Source: Microcebus murinus
Taxonomy: Eukaryota; Chordata; Mammalia; Primates; Cheirogaleidae
Direction of reading: 5' to 3'
DNA: 64,000 nucleotides
Assembly: GCF_040939455.1 (NCBI RefSeq)
Contig: NC_134106.1
Coordinates: forward strand, 42,058,001-42,122,000
The stretch's first letter is position 1. Each line of letters opens with the position of its first letter. This document shows, piece after piece, positions 49,185 through 60,100 of the stretch. The notes below the pieces were generated by a model. That model searched no databases and had not been told where the DNA came from. It worked only from the letters and a program-made list of their open reading frames with translations. The position numbers and the translations under genes are program-made.

Positions 49185-49525
49185 CCCCTGGACACACATT
49201 CTTCCTTTGGTTTGGAATGCTCTTAACCACCCTCTCACCTTCACCATAGTCTAACCCCTACTCTTATTTTTCAGATCTCAATTTAACCACAACTTCCTAG
49301 CCAACCAACACCCCCATTTTGCATGAATCCATATCAACCAATACATCTATGTCATAGTATTTTTAGTAATTGCTATTAAATAATTGAGTATTTATTTGTA
49401 TATTTACTACTAGGATGTTATTGCTACCCAGAGAGAACCCTGCTTCATTCCCACCTAGTGGATGACACAGTGCTTTGCTCTTTATAGGCATTCAATAAGC
49501 CTGAATTAATGAATGGATTTCCTCT
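49185..49525 (+). repeat. L2 LINE 3' part
   Basis: GGTTTGGAATGCTCTTAACC, CACAACTTCCTAGCCAACC, CACAGTGCTTTGCTCTTTAT and AGGCATTCAATAAGCCTGAA with an AATGAATGG tail match the L2 3' layout. The minus-strand frame 49005-49247 is a shadow. Confidence 0.75.
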
Positions 49526-49734
49526 TGTTTCCAACATGTGCAGTCATTATATTCATTTATTGTTGAGAAGCATTTCCTCTGGGATTTGCTGATTACAACT
49601 TGGTAGTCCTTCTTGTGCCAATCAAGTGGCTTTTCTCTTGTTTAAAGGTATAATCTTATAGCTCTACTTCAACATCATTTCTAACTATATTTGAACTGAT
49701 TCATCAAAAATAAAAGTTTAACATGGCTCAGATT

Positions 49735-49858
49735 GACTCAGACTGAGCTCCTCAAAGGGAGGGGCTATGACATCCTTATATTCCCAGCCCCAGAAATAGT
49801 GCCCAATACGTGCTTATCAAATAAATGGATAAACAAATGAATAAATGAACAAAAAATA
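49735..49858 (+). repeat. L2 LINE 3' end fragment
   Basis: GACTGAGCTCCTCAAAGGGA, CCTTATATTCCCAGCCCCAG and GTGCCCAATACGTGCTTATC, then ATAAATGGATAAACAAATG; the typical L2 terminus. Confidence 0.75.
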
Positions 49859-49859
49859 T

Positions 49860-50155
49860 CCCTCAGAGCACTTCATGGTGTTAATTTCCATGTTATAAAC
49901 AACTTTATTAATACCTTATAATTTTATCAATCGACGGCTAAAAGAGTCAGGCACACATTTTATCTTACAAACCCATTTCATACCAATCATCAGCTTAGGT
50001 AATGTGACCTTCTGCTCTATCAGTACAATATTCCAGACTTACCATAATGCTAAAATTTGTGTCTTTTCAAAAAGTCTGAGTAATGGCTTTTGAAAGTCAA
50101 GGCCATCCAGTTTTTCACCTAATGGGGCTAATGTGGCAAATCAACTGGTATTCAC
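49860..50155. other. no gene or named repeat
   Basis: Unassigned sequence. Confidence 0.35.
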
Positions 50156-50159
50156 TCAT

Positions 50160-50520
50160 ACTGAATGTTTACTGAATACCATCTAAATTTTGGATTCTGT
50201 ATAAACATAGGGCATGCAGAACTGCAAAGCATGGTTGCTGATTTCCAGGAATATAAAATGAAGAAGCATATGTGAAAAAACAATACTATAAGGCAATGCA
50301 TGTCATGTGTAAATGAGTGGAAATGACCAAGTCTTCCCTTGGTATTCTGAAAACTGAGTCATTCTGCATGGAGAAGGCGGGAAAAGCCTCAAAAAGGAGT
50401 TGTACTTAAACTACAATTTGAATGATTCAGATAGAGTGCATGCCAGACATAGGAAGAAGCACAGGTAAACTAAAGAAGTTAGAATTTCCAGGCTACCCAG
50501 GCAGCAAGCAAGAAATAGCA
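50160..50520. repeat. probable ancient mammalian interspersed repeat, unclassified
   Basis: Old-repeat wording (ATGCAGAACTGCAAAGCATG, CTACAATTTGAATGATTCAG, TTTCCAGGCTACCCAGGCAG), similar in style to 63500-63730. Non-coding. Weak call. Confidence 0.35.
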
Positions 50521-50619
50521 GGACACCAGTAGGCTGTGTTGACTAGAGCAATGGATTGGAGTAAGTGAGCTGTAAGTGGTGAATTTGAAGATACTATAGG
50601 TGGTTAGATAGTAAATGGC

Positions 50620-51127
50620 TGTTGGGGAGCAAAATCTTTCCTCTACCCTATTGGGTTTACTACTTTGGGACCTGTGAATTAAACTGACAAAGGACAGATT
50701 AACAAGAGAAACAAGTAAACAATTTTTGTTAATATTTTTGTGCACAAAAGTTCATAGAAAAAAATGAAACTCAAAGGTGGTTAGACTTGGGGACGTACCA
50801 TTTTAACAGACAACAAGAGTTTGGGCTTCAAGGGATGATAAACCATGGAGAGTGACTAGGAAATATGTGGGGATCTATGGAAGATAAGGATTATGTCTTT
50901 TTATGTAAACTAATCTCAATGTTGACTCCATCTCCAGTGATAAAATTGCTCTTATTTTCCTTGTACATGGTTCACTTTCACAAAGGGAAATTTATGCTCT
51001 GCTTTTAGGCAATTAAGGGCCGGGTAGAAAATTCTTCTTGCATCTCTTGATTCTCAATTGTCTTTAGCTCAAAATAATCTTTATGCCAAAATGACACATT
51101 TTGGGGTGGTATATTCTGATCCCTTCA
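50620..51127 (-). mobile_element. solo LTR, ERV-L type (MLT2-like), antisense
   Basis: 508 bp flanked by TGGC on both sides (50616-50619, 51128-51131). Reverse complemented it starts TGAAGGGATCAGAATATACC and ends GCTCCCCAACA. It contains TTGTTTCTCTTGTTAATCTG and CTATTGGGTTTACTACTTTG on the plus strand near its end. Same architecture as the LTR at 28200-28846. Confidence 0.65.
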
Positions 51128-51134
51128 TGGCCTT

Positions 51135-53545
51135 GACAATCTAATTATAGATCTTCGACCTCAACTTATATGTAAACAAAGCCATTCAGTGATTTGAACA
51201 GGATGTGAACTGTTTGCCATTCTTTCCCCCTTTCCAGTACATCTGTAATTAGCTAACTTCCCACAAACTGTTCTCCTTTGCTGATACAAATATTGAGGAA
51301 CTAATCTCAGATCCAATGGCTCATCTTGAGTCTCATGAAAATTTGCTTGAGAGACCCAATCTCAGTGTACCACTTCTGACCTCCCAATCTATTAATAAAT
51401 CTTATAATCACATGTCTACTTCTTCTAATTGGTGAATATTAGAGATGATAGGGAGAGATTTGTATTGAGAAGAGAATGAGAAAATATCTTTTTTCTTGTT
51501 ACATTTTAATGTTAAGCATCCTGTTGATAGTATGTCTTTCTGTGTCTCATGTATCACTGTGTGGGGAAATAAAGATAAAATGAAACTATATTTGAGGATT
51601 GCACTTGACCTGCAATATAATTTTCTGACAAATATCATGAAATGCAAGTTTCTCCGTTACCAATTCTGAGTTATGAAAGGAATTTTATCGTTATCAACTC
51701 TTTGAACCATTATGGTAGCTTTTATAATTATAGTCTGAGATAATACCAGCCTATTTGCAGACAAAATGAGATGAAATACCTTGACATCAGTTGCAGAAGC
51801 ATCGCATAATTCCATTAGGAGCATTTAGATTGACATAGCACCATCTGGATATCTCTTTGTTAAGAAGTCCTTTTTCACAGATTAATGTACTTCATCATAC
51901 ATTTATTCATGGGTGAAGAGTTAGTTGATGAAAACGATGAAACAGTAACTTGCTGCTATTTCTTTAGCAAGCAAACATCAATGCTTCTTTCTTCAATGCA
52001 TCCTGGAGGGATTTCTTAAACCTAATATTAGGATTTTAAATCTGCAACTTTGAGATGATGCACATCACAATTTCATATTTTTTTAAAATGAACACTTTTT
52101 TTCAACTATAGTGGGGGGAGAATCAGATGTTAGCATGAGAAGCACAGAAACAAAAGGTCTATCTGCCAATAAAAAGACTGTCTGAAATGAATAGTATTAA
52201 TCAGAAGGTGCATCTACAAAGAAGCATTCAATTAAAAGAAACTAAGCAGCTTCAGTGAATATAGAGTGATATCCTTTTGAAATCTAGGCTCCCAATCTAG
52301 TACCCTTAAATGTTTATTTGCATTTTAATTGCTTGAAAAACAGTAGGATATTAGTGAAATGCCTCAGAAGGCAAATAGTCAAAAGACTTCATTTAAGGCC
52401 TGTAGTTAGTGATTCTCATTGTGGTACCATACAACACTTTCTTTAATAGGATGCTTTTAGAAGGCAGTCTCTATTTGTAATTATGTGGCATGTTGCGATG
52501 CTATTAACAATTGTGTTTACCGTGGCTTTAGGATGCTTGAGAGAAAGGCTATGGTCTCCTTCCTTTATAATGGCCACAAAGAATTATAATTACATAATTA
52601 GGCATAGTGTTCCTAACCCCATGAATTAACAATTCTTAAACTCCCTATGTCTGCCTACCTTGACAATTTATATCATACAGAAAATGAGTAATATTTTCTT
52701 TAGTTGACAAAAGTATCAAATAATATTTTCAGTTGATAAAGCTCTTGGTATTCAAGTTATTGCCAAAGACTCTATTTAGAGCAATAAATTTTTAAAAATT
52801 AACCAATACTTCCCTACTTCCCCCCAAAGTCAGAATAATAGTTCAATGTTCTGTTCATGTATATTAAAATGCTATTGGGTCACAGTACTCAAAAGTCTAA
52901 AATGTCAACAATTGGAGCAGATAATATCTGGGAACACTGTACTTTCACTATAAAAATCAATATGATGCTTAGGCAAAAATACTGCACAAAATACACTCTT
53001 CTTGTAGATTAATAACATAAATACCAAGTCAGGCAAGAGAGATAGGTTAGTGAAAAAATTAATTACTTGGGAAAATAAAGTGTGAAGTATGTTATATGTG
53101 ACAAATTATTATTGTTTTAATAATTTTTCTTATGGAGTGTCCCATTGCCCTTCTTATTTGCTGAGCTATCATCAGATTGCTGTAATGAATAATTTATTGA
53201 TGTTTTTCCCTCTCTTTCAATAAGAGAAGATAGATATCAAGTGTGGTAAGGAATTTGGATGGTGATAATACCAGCCAGTCATGCATATTATCCTTTATCT
53301 ACAGCCTCAGAGATTGCATGTGTGGGTATACGTGTGTGTGGACATACATTTATGTGTGTTTATATGTGTATGTAAATGTGTATATCCATATCCATGTCCA
53401 CTGAAAGATGAGGCAAATAAAAAATAAAATTCAACAACATGGACAAACAGTAAATAATTAGTTTTGTCCTACTACTGCTCCTTACTAAGCTCAAAATATC
53501 ATCGCTTCTGTACTGAAATGCTGTAAATGGCTTATAAGAAATAAC
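51135..53545. other. AT-rich sequence, nothing identified; short TG-rich tract
   Basis: No gene or repeat family recognised over 2.4 kb. A (TG)n/TATG low-complexity tract lies at about 53318-53390. Confidence 0.45.
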
Positions 53546-53549
53546 AGTT

Positions 53550-53795
53550 AATATCATTGAAAGCACTTTCTTTGTGGCAGAAGATGACCTAAGTTCTTTT
53601 TGTACATTAACTAATTTCCTCTTGTGACCATATTATGAGGTAAGTACTATTCTTTTATTCCCATTTTATAAATGGGAAAACTGAGGCATAGAATGTTTAC
53701 TTTTTTACCCCAAATTGCAAGACAAGTAATTTATGGAGCCAGGATTTGAATACAGACAGTATCTATCAAATCCATTCTAGTAAAACACTACATTA
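53550..53795 (-). repeat. MIR SINE, antisense
   Basis: Antisense MIR: ATTATGAGGTAAGTACTATT, CATTTTATAAATGGGAAAAC, TGAGGCATAGAATGTTTAC and GGAGCCAGGATTTGAATACA. Confidence 0.88.
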
Positions 53796-53884
53796 TGTTG
53801 TATCCTGGTTGGAAGCATGCTTGAGGATGAAATATTTTAGAGCAAGTGGCTAAGTTAAGAAAATTTAATGTACTTTATGCTTGC

Positions 53885-54020
53885 ACCAAGAAATGCAACA
53901 CCTCATTTTCTGTGATATTGCATTATTCATTTCTTAATTGTTTTATGTTTTACTGTTAACCCCCACTAAAAGTCCTTAGGCTCCTTGAGAGCAAGTGCCA
54001 TCTCCTCTAGTTGTACTTCT
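53885..54020 (+). repeat. L2 LINE fragment
   Basis: CCCCACTAAAAGTCCTTAGG and CTCCTTGAGAGCAAGTGCCA match the L2 segment before its 3' end; the end itself is missing. Confidence 0.5.
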
Positions 54021-54309
54021 TGGGAATGCCCCTAAGCAGACAATGTGAAACCACATAAAGAGCAGATTCTCAGGAAATGACCAATTATTTGATAAAAATT
54101 AATATAGTTGAGTTTCTCATCACTTTATCTGATACATTCTGTTTCACAGTTTTCAGCATTTCAAGATATATTAACTTGAAATTTTTCAGCCTCATTGCTG
54201 CAAGTCTAAAATCCCTGTATAATATCCCTGAAAATGGATCATCTATTCTCAGCAGGAACTTCTCCACTGACAGAGAAACATGGATTCCTGCCCAAATCTT
54301 ACATTAAGT

Positions 54310-54800
54310 ATATTAAAAAGAAGGGTTCTGTTAAATTGCTTGTTTACTTTCTGATCCAGGCTCCATACTTTCCCTGCTCTGTTCTGCCCTTCAGGGGCTA
54401 AGCCTGCAGCTATGTTTCCCAGCCTTCTGCTTTCCCACCGGCTCTGTGCTAGGCTTGCTATTAGGACACACTGGCAGGAGACTGAAGTAAGGAAGGAATC
54501 CAGAGCCTGGTGATTTTGGGTGATGTGACCTGCAGTGGCCCTCCCTATGTTTATACTTTTCTCCAGATCACCCTGGAGTCTGAGATCTGTTAACTCTACT
54601 TCTTCCTTGTGTCCCAACAGCCCCAGAAGTGGTCATATCTCCTTTTGCTTACCTCTGGTTTGGCTTACCATCTCCTACTTGGCTTTTTATCTCCTCTATC
54701 ATATGTCCAATTAATTGCCTTCACCAACTTCCTCTTGTATAAAATACTTACAGAGATTTCATTTTCCTGATGGACTCAGACTGATGCAAGGTATAGTGTA
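54310..54800. repeat. repeat-like block, unclassified
   Basis: A more GC-rich island in AT-rich surroundings: CCAGGCTCCATACTTTCCC, GGAGTCTGAGATCTGTTAAC, CACCAACTTCCTCTTGTATA, GATGGACTCAGACTGATGC. The wording resembles old L1 3' UTRs, but I cannot assign a family. The 122-aa minus-strand frame (54249-54617) spans it, with no domain or splice support. Confidence 0.35.
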
Positions 54801-56375
54801 GATCTGCAGCACTTTGTAAGTAAAGTTTGTGTCATGCAGATATAGTTCTATTATTATTCCTGATGGGCTATAGTTTGTACTTTGTTTAGTTATTTGTGTA
54901 ACATCAGCAACAGAGCTTCATTATTTTGTAATAGGTAATGTGTGTTTACAATCATATAACCTCCTTCCCACTACTGGTTACAGTCACTGTTTTTACCAAC
55001 AACCATATATTCTAAGAAGGATGATAAAAGATAAGCAAATCCATGAGAGTTATGTAGTTCCTATTTGTTTACCACAAGTATGTTTTTGATAGCTAAAAAA
55101 GAACCCACAAGAAATGTAAGTTTTCAGGGCAATTACTTCTGTAAAAAATGTCCCCCGTAGGACATGCCTTATATCTTCTTGCATTATTCTGGGATTGTCA
55201 TCCACTGAAAAGCAAAGGATAGTTTCTCAAGTGCCTGCCAACTAAAAGGCAGTAAAGAGTGACTCCTTCTCTTTTCAAAAGCAGTGAAGTGACTAAGAGG
55301 GTCACAGACTGTGCTGTCATCCATCAGTATGCAAGAGAGAAATGTCCATAAGAAAGTTTATATACTGTTGGCATTGCTTAATTATAATTAGAATCAGAAT
55401 TTTTAATGTGTAACCATAGAAACCACAAAATACTTGCTCCAATAATTTCTGATATAGAAAAATTTAAATGCAGAGGTTCTGTTTCCTGAACAAAATGGAG
55501 AAAATGTATAGTGTTATCTTCCTCCCTTCCTCCTTTACCACTCTTAGCAGTTTCCACCTTGGTAGGTTCTGAATGATAAAGGACTAAAATGATGGAAGAG
55601 GAAGACTTTCTCATTGTTTTCTTTTCTGGAAATAATTAATAAGTCTTAATCTAATAGTCAAAGATATTTTTGAATATCTACTCTATGATTGTTCTAGGTG
55701 TTATTGGGTATACAAAATCAATATATAATAAATCCCCTACTCTCAAAGACCTTATAGTTTAGCTGGAGAGATAAAATTAACAAAATTAAAATATATGTGT
55801 ACTAAACTGTAAAGTTCTATTAGGTATAATAAGAAAGGAAAAATTTAGACTGAGCTTCAAAAACTCAAATTAGCAAAATTTATTAAGTGCTTTCTTGTTT
55901 GCACCATACTGACCTGGCATTCATTAAATTTGAGGTTAAACATGACCTTTGAATCAGCCATAAAGGCTGGATCAGGTATGATGAATAAGAGGTTAGCAAA
56001 GAACATTACAGGTAAAGGGTCCTGTATGAAGAAGAAATGACTGAGTTCAGTGATGATGTATACTTTGTAATATGGTGTTAAGATATGCACTCTTTCCCAA
56101 CGAGTTTTAAAAAAAAATTTTAAAGTACTCTGAAGACATCATTAGGACAAAGAGCAGACAAACACAAAATATGTTCCATTAAGCAATGAACATTATCAGG
56201 TCACTTTTGTTTGATAATTCTATAAGAAAGATTTATTTATTCTCTTTTTAAAATTTATCTAATAATTTATTTATGTCAGTATGAACTCCTGTGTATTTAT
56301 TTTATACTTTGGGATATAATATAATACTAAATTATTAATATTTATTTTGTTACTCAAATCATTCCTTCTTTGGCC
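54800..56375. other. no gene; possible weak old repeat at 55665-55860
   Basis: Mostly unassigned. The stretch TTGTTCTAGGTGTTATTGGG through CAAAGACCTTATAGTTTAGC resembles a very old mammalian repeat. No coding evidence. Confidence 0.4.
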
Positions 56376-56379
56376 ATTT

Positions 56380-56585
56380 TTAGTTTTTACAAGTTGGTTC
56401 CTGTGTTGCTCTGATATATGCCTATCGTTTTGCTTTTTGAATACTTCCTTACTTTCTGAAACTATGATTTCTTCCAGGCTGATATTTTCCCCGCCTTGGT
56501 CCTGGATTTAGCCATTTCTTCAAGACCTCTGGTTAAATTTATCAAGGAATGGAATTCAGAACCCAAGATCCTTGTGCTGCATATG
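56380..56585. repeat. ancient LINE-like repeat, left part, split by the provirus
   Basis: ATACTTCCTTACTTTCTGAA, TCTTCCAGGCTGATATTTTC and GCCATTTCTTCAAGACCTC are homologous to 22440-22640. The repeat resumes after the provirus at 61503, so it was the insertion target. It ends in the duplicated ATATG (56581-56585). Confidence 0.55.
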
Positions 56586-57085
56586 TGTAGGGTCGTCCAG
56601 TTACCTGCCCCCAGTAATACGCTGTCTTTCTTTGTCCTGGCTGAGAAACACAGAGTACCTTGACCACTCGGTGACCTGGCAGCTCCATATTTTTCCCAGC
56701 AGGCTTGGACCCAAATCAGGGCCTGGAAGGCACTGAGGTACTGTTAAAAGTTGTTTAGATTGTTGCCTGAAACATTGAAAAATCAAACATATTACTAAAC
56801 ACATAGAAACTGGCCCTGGCTCTATGTTATGTCCCTTAAACCATATAAACTCCATAACCCAACCCTGTCTTATGGACATACATGGATAGAACATTTCATT
56901 TCTCATTGTCCATCTCAAGGACATTACAGCCTCTATCTGTAAGTACCCCTAACATATGACATGGATTGCTCTTTGTTTGGAATTCCAACTGGCCTCACCT
57001 TGGAATGGTTTGAAGAAATCCTTTTCAGAAGCTCTCCTGCCACCACTATAGGGATCACTCCAGCCACAGGTTTCTGGACAGAACA
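56586..57085 (+). mobile_element. 5' LTR of an endogenous retrovirus (HERV-S/ERV18-like)
   Basis: 500 bp starting TGTAGGGTC and ending GAACA. It aligns end to end with 60995-61502, sharing CCAGCAGGCTTG, a TATA-type box ATATAAACTC, GGATAGAACAT, TTGTCCATCTCAAGGA / CTGTCCATCTCAAGGA and CTGCCACCACT. The two copies differ a lot (roughly 70-75% identity by eye), so the insertion is old. Preceded by the 5-bp target duplicate ATATG. Open frames on the minus strand here are shadows. Confidence 0.88.
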
Positions 57086-57087
57086 AT

Positions 57088-57105
57088 TGGCATTGTGTGC
57101 AGGAT
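57088..57105 (+). promoter_or_regulatory. primer-binding site, best fit tRNA-Ser
   Basis: TGGCATTGTGTGCAGGAT begins two bases after the LTR. Extended to 23 bases it agrees at about 18 positions with the complement of a serine tRNA 3' end (TGGCGTAGTCGGCAGGATTC and on). A serine primer is the naming feature of HERV-S. The tRNA sequence is from memory, so the match needs checking. Confidence 0.6.
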
Positions 57106-58110
57106 TCCAAAGAAATAGGTTGGGGGAAGAAAGGAATTGACAAGGGAGATCCTGGGATGGCCACAAGAATATATGTGGGGCCCTGTTGTCTGCCTGCTTG
57201 ATGCTTGCGGGCTGCCTTGGGAATACAGAAATGCTCCCAAAACACCAACAGGTTTGACTAGCCTAATGGAGGATTTGAAATTACAAATATCGAACAAGGA
57301 AGCCTGGTGCTTAAAGGCAGGAATAGGCTGGCCTCTGTTGTGGGCAGTCTACCTGGACTATTCAGGCTTAGTGGGTAGCCAGGAACAAGGTGGGCAAGTT
57401 AGAGGAGGAATTACAGCTAGAAAGTGATGTTAGCTCCACTCTGTTAGTTATTAACATGGCAGACAAAATGGAAGAAGGGAGGGCTTGGCTGAACACACTG
57501 GCATGGTGCTATGCTAAACTTTGCAGGAAGAAAATACCTAAAGAGCAAGTTCATGCCATTGTCCAGTTCTCCTATTGCAATGCTAAAAATAAAATCCATC
57601 AGAAAGTGAAAGTGAGTTTGAGCACTCAATAGAAATGATAAATTCAGAGAACAAGAACAGAGGAAACTTTGAAAACTTTCCCCACCACCCCAACAAAACT
57701 AACTGAAACAAACCCACCAGACAGGCATGCAAAACCCCCTACCACTTGCCAATTAATCTTATTTCCTTGTGTGAATATATACTGGAGGAATTGATCGATC
57801 TAGCCCTTTTTGGCAAACCCAAAGGAGTCCTTAGCTGCTTAGTTGGTAAAATTATGAGATAGTGGTGCTGATGGGGTGGTTCTGTCTGGAAGTGAGGCAA
57901 AAAAGATTAGTAATGTTCTATCACACCCCTCCATTATTGGCAGTAAGGGTGGCCATTTATGCCCCTACTTCCCAGGCACCTGATAATGCCCTTTCATTGC
58001 TGGCATGCACAATAAGATCCTGCTCCACTTGGCTGAAAGGGGACACTGCTGCACATCTTAGGTCTTTTGGCAGCAGCCTCCACGATATCAAGTCCCAAGA
58101 GGGCACAAAG
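57106..58110 (+). pseudogene. gag and early pol remnant of the provirus
   Basis: Leader and Gag-position region of the provirus, between the primer-binding site and the reverse transcriptase segment. Frames 57137-57427, 57390-57632 and 57862-58116 overlap or follow one another in different phases, as expected of a coding region broken by frameshifts. No Gag motif (major homology region, zinc knuckle) could be recognised, so the label comes from position only. Not functional. Confidence 0.45.
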
Positions 58111-58700
58111 AGATAATAGCTACTATTCAGGAACTGGAGAGGATGGCAACTGTGCCTCCCGCACAGAGGCCGTTCAATAGCTGGGTATGGCTTATGTGAA
58201 AGCCTGACAGCATCTGGAGAATAACAGTTGATTACTGGCAACTAAATAAGGTGACTCTAAGCCATACATGCCCCTGTCCCAAATATGGCTCAAGTACTAG
58301 AAAGACTGACTACTTGTTTAGGCATATGGCATAATGTCCTGGGTTTAGCAAACGCCTTATTAAGCATATCCTTATTCTCAAAGTCCCAGCACATAACTGC
58401 CTTTACCTGGGAGGGCTAATGATAAATCTTTCAGGTGCTCCCCCAGAGATACTTACATAGCTCCACGATTTGTCATGGTTTAGTGGCCAGAGACCTTGTT
58501 GTTTTGAGTGATATGCCCGGCATTCACTGGAAACATTATTTGGATGATATTCTGGTAAATTTACAGATTTAAGTCTTTTGCAGAAGGATACTCAGAAAGT
58601 CTTAGAGCATCCACAATTCAGAGAATTGGTCAAGAAACCAGCAGAATGTGTCTGAGGAAGAAATGGGCTGGGCTCCTGGCAGAGGGAGGATAAACAATGA
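58110..58700 (+). pseudogene. pol remnant: reverse transcriptase
   Basis: Reverse transcriptase landmarks remain in order. WRITVDY is encoded at 58215-58235 (palm entry, in the usual W-R-x-T-V-D-Y form), a segment resembling the LANA-type motif follows, and YLDDIL, the active-site YxDD box, is at 58537-58554. The two boxes are in different frames, and stops lie between them, so the enzyme is dead. The style of the first block (IATIQELE, PFNSWVW, WRITVDY) is that of class III (ERV-L/HERV-S) pol, not of gamma-type ERVs; this is my comparison from general family knowledge. The coding trail breaks off at an L1 insertion at about 58705. Confidence 0.75.
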
Positions 58701-58704
58701 ATGC

Positions 58705-59068
58705 TGATCCTGTTTCAGTCTTCTACATGTGGCTATCCAATTTTCCCAGCACCATTTATTGAATAAGGATTCTTGTCCCCAGTGTATGTTTTTGTCTGCT
58801 TTGTCAAAGATTGTGTACTCACCATCAAATTTGCATTAACTGATCAATACTTACATGCACATACAGTAGTAGCTTTCATTGGGTGTTGAGCAGGTAGGAG
58901 GGGAAAGAAAGGGATGGGTAAATTCATACCTAATGGGTGTGGTGTGCACCATCTGGGAGATGGACACACTTGAAGCTCTGACTTGGGTGGGGCAAAGGCA
59001 ATTTATGTAACCTAAACATTTTTACCCCATAATATGCTGAAATAAATAAAATAACAACAACAACAAAG
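58705..59068 (+). mobile_element. short 5'-inverted L1 inserted in the provirus, strepsirrhine type
   Basis: The left ~105 bp is antisense ORF2 sequence (TTCCCAGCACCATTTATTGA, CCCAGTGTATGTTTTTGTCT). From about 58813 it is sense 3' UTR (CACTTGAAGCTCTGACTTGG, GTAACCTAAACATTTTTACC, CATAATATGCTGAAATAAAT) with an A-rich tail. The head-to-head arrangement indicates twin priming. I could not find an exact target duplication. The minus-strand frame 58930-59172 is a shadow. Confidence 0.82.
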
Positions 59069-59380
59069 GATACCCATTGGCTTCTGATCACAATTATCCC
59101 AGGGGGGCCAGCAGCGCTATACCCTGTTAGATAAACATTTGCTTGCAGTTTAACAGGCCCTCCTGCAAACAAGGCCTCTAGTTGGAGATATACTGGTGGA
59201 AATATTAATACAAATAGCTCACCCTGTTAAGGATTGGGCCAATGGCCTATTTGCCAGACCCACATCAACAGTAACATTAATACTCTGGTCAGCTGGATAC
59301 ATATTTCCAACAGAGAGGGCACCTTACATCCAGCCCACTGTTGATAAAACTATAGGCCCTGTTGGAACCTATACAATATA
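59069..59380 (+). pseudogene. pol remnant between RT and RNase H (connection region)
   Basis: Provirus sequence resumes after the L1. It still reads for a stretch as retroviral Pol-like protein (ending IGPVGTY before the Tigger-type insertion). Function lost; the assignment is from position between the reverse transcriptase and RNase H pieces. Confidence 0.5.
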
Positions 59381-59885
59381 TAGTTAACCCTCGAATAATA
59401 CAGAGGTTAGGGGTGCCCACCCACCTTCCTGGTTGAAAATCAGTGTATAACATTTGACTCCCTCAAAACTTAACTATTAATAGCTTACTGTTGACAGAAA
59501 GCCTTATGGATAACATGAATGGTTGATTAGCACATTTTTATGTTATATGTATCATATACTGTATTCCTATAATTAAGTAAACTAGAGAAAAGGAAATATT
59601 ATTAAGAGAACCATAAGGAAGAAAAATATACTTACTATTCATTAAGTGGAAGTGGATCATAATAAAAGTCTTCATCCTTGTTGTCTTCACATTGAGTAGG
59701 CTGAGGACGAGGAGGAAGAGCAGAGGGTTGGTTTTGCTGTCTCAAGGATGGCAAAGACGAAAGAGGTGGAGAAGGTGGAAGGGGAGGCAGGAAAGGGAAG
59801 CACACTCCACATAAGTTTTACTGCAAAAAATCCATGTGTAAGTGGACCTGCACAGTTCAAACTTATATTATTCAAAGATCAACTA
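59381..59885 (-). mobile_element. Tigger2/MER8-type DNA transposon inserted in the provirus
   Basis: 505 bp with inverted ends: left TAGTTAACCCTCGAATAATA, right end reverse complemented TAGTTGATCTTTGAATAATA. A TA dinucleotide flanks both sides (59379-59380, 59886-59887), the Tc1/mariner hallmark. The interior matches the Tigger2/MER8 series (ACTATTAATAGCTTACTGTT, TAACATGAATGGTTGATTAG, CATTAAGTGGAAGTGGATCA, CAGTTCAAAC near the end). No transposase is encoded; the frames 59687-59875 (-) and 59748-59951 (+) are artefacts. Strand is nominal. Confidence 0.88.
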
Positions 59886-59887
59886 TA

Positions 59888-60100
59888 CTCTAGATCTAAA
59901 ATCAGTCCCAACATTGCCTCCAGGGAAACCTTGTTGAATAGGAGGAAATAAGACCTCATTAGGGGCTGCTTGGCACACAGATGGCCCCAGAGTGGGCCAC
60001 ACACTCAGATGGCCTGCTATAGCTATGTACTGGGCCACAGACACCATATGGGAGGAATCAGGAATGGGGTATAACAGCCAATGTGCTGAGCTGTGAGTTA
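59888..60100 (+). pseudogene. pol remnant: RNase H-like segment
   Basis: One frame from about 59960 reads GAAWHTDG and, 30 or so residues later, QCAEL. This matches the retroviral RNase H pattern of a (Y/H)TDGS-type first catalytic aspartate and a following xxAEL glutamate block. Just after it the sequence changes to Env-like content with no recognisable integrase, so a deletion seems to have joined pol and env. Broken by stops. Confidence 0.55.

Noticed and set aside
54249..54617. 122-aa minus-strand frame, one of the longest in the window
   Set aside because: Lies in a repeat-like block, with no domain, no Kozak context and no splice sites; a frame of this length is expected by chance in 64 kb.
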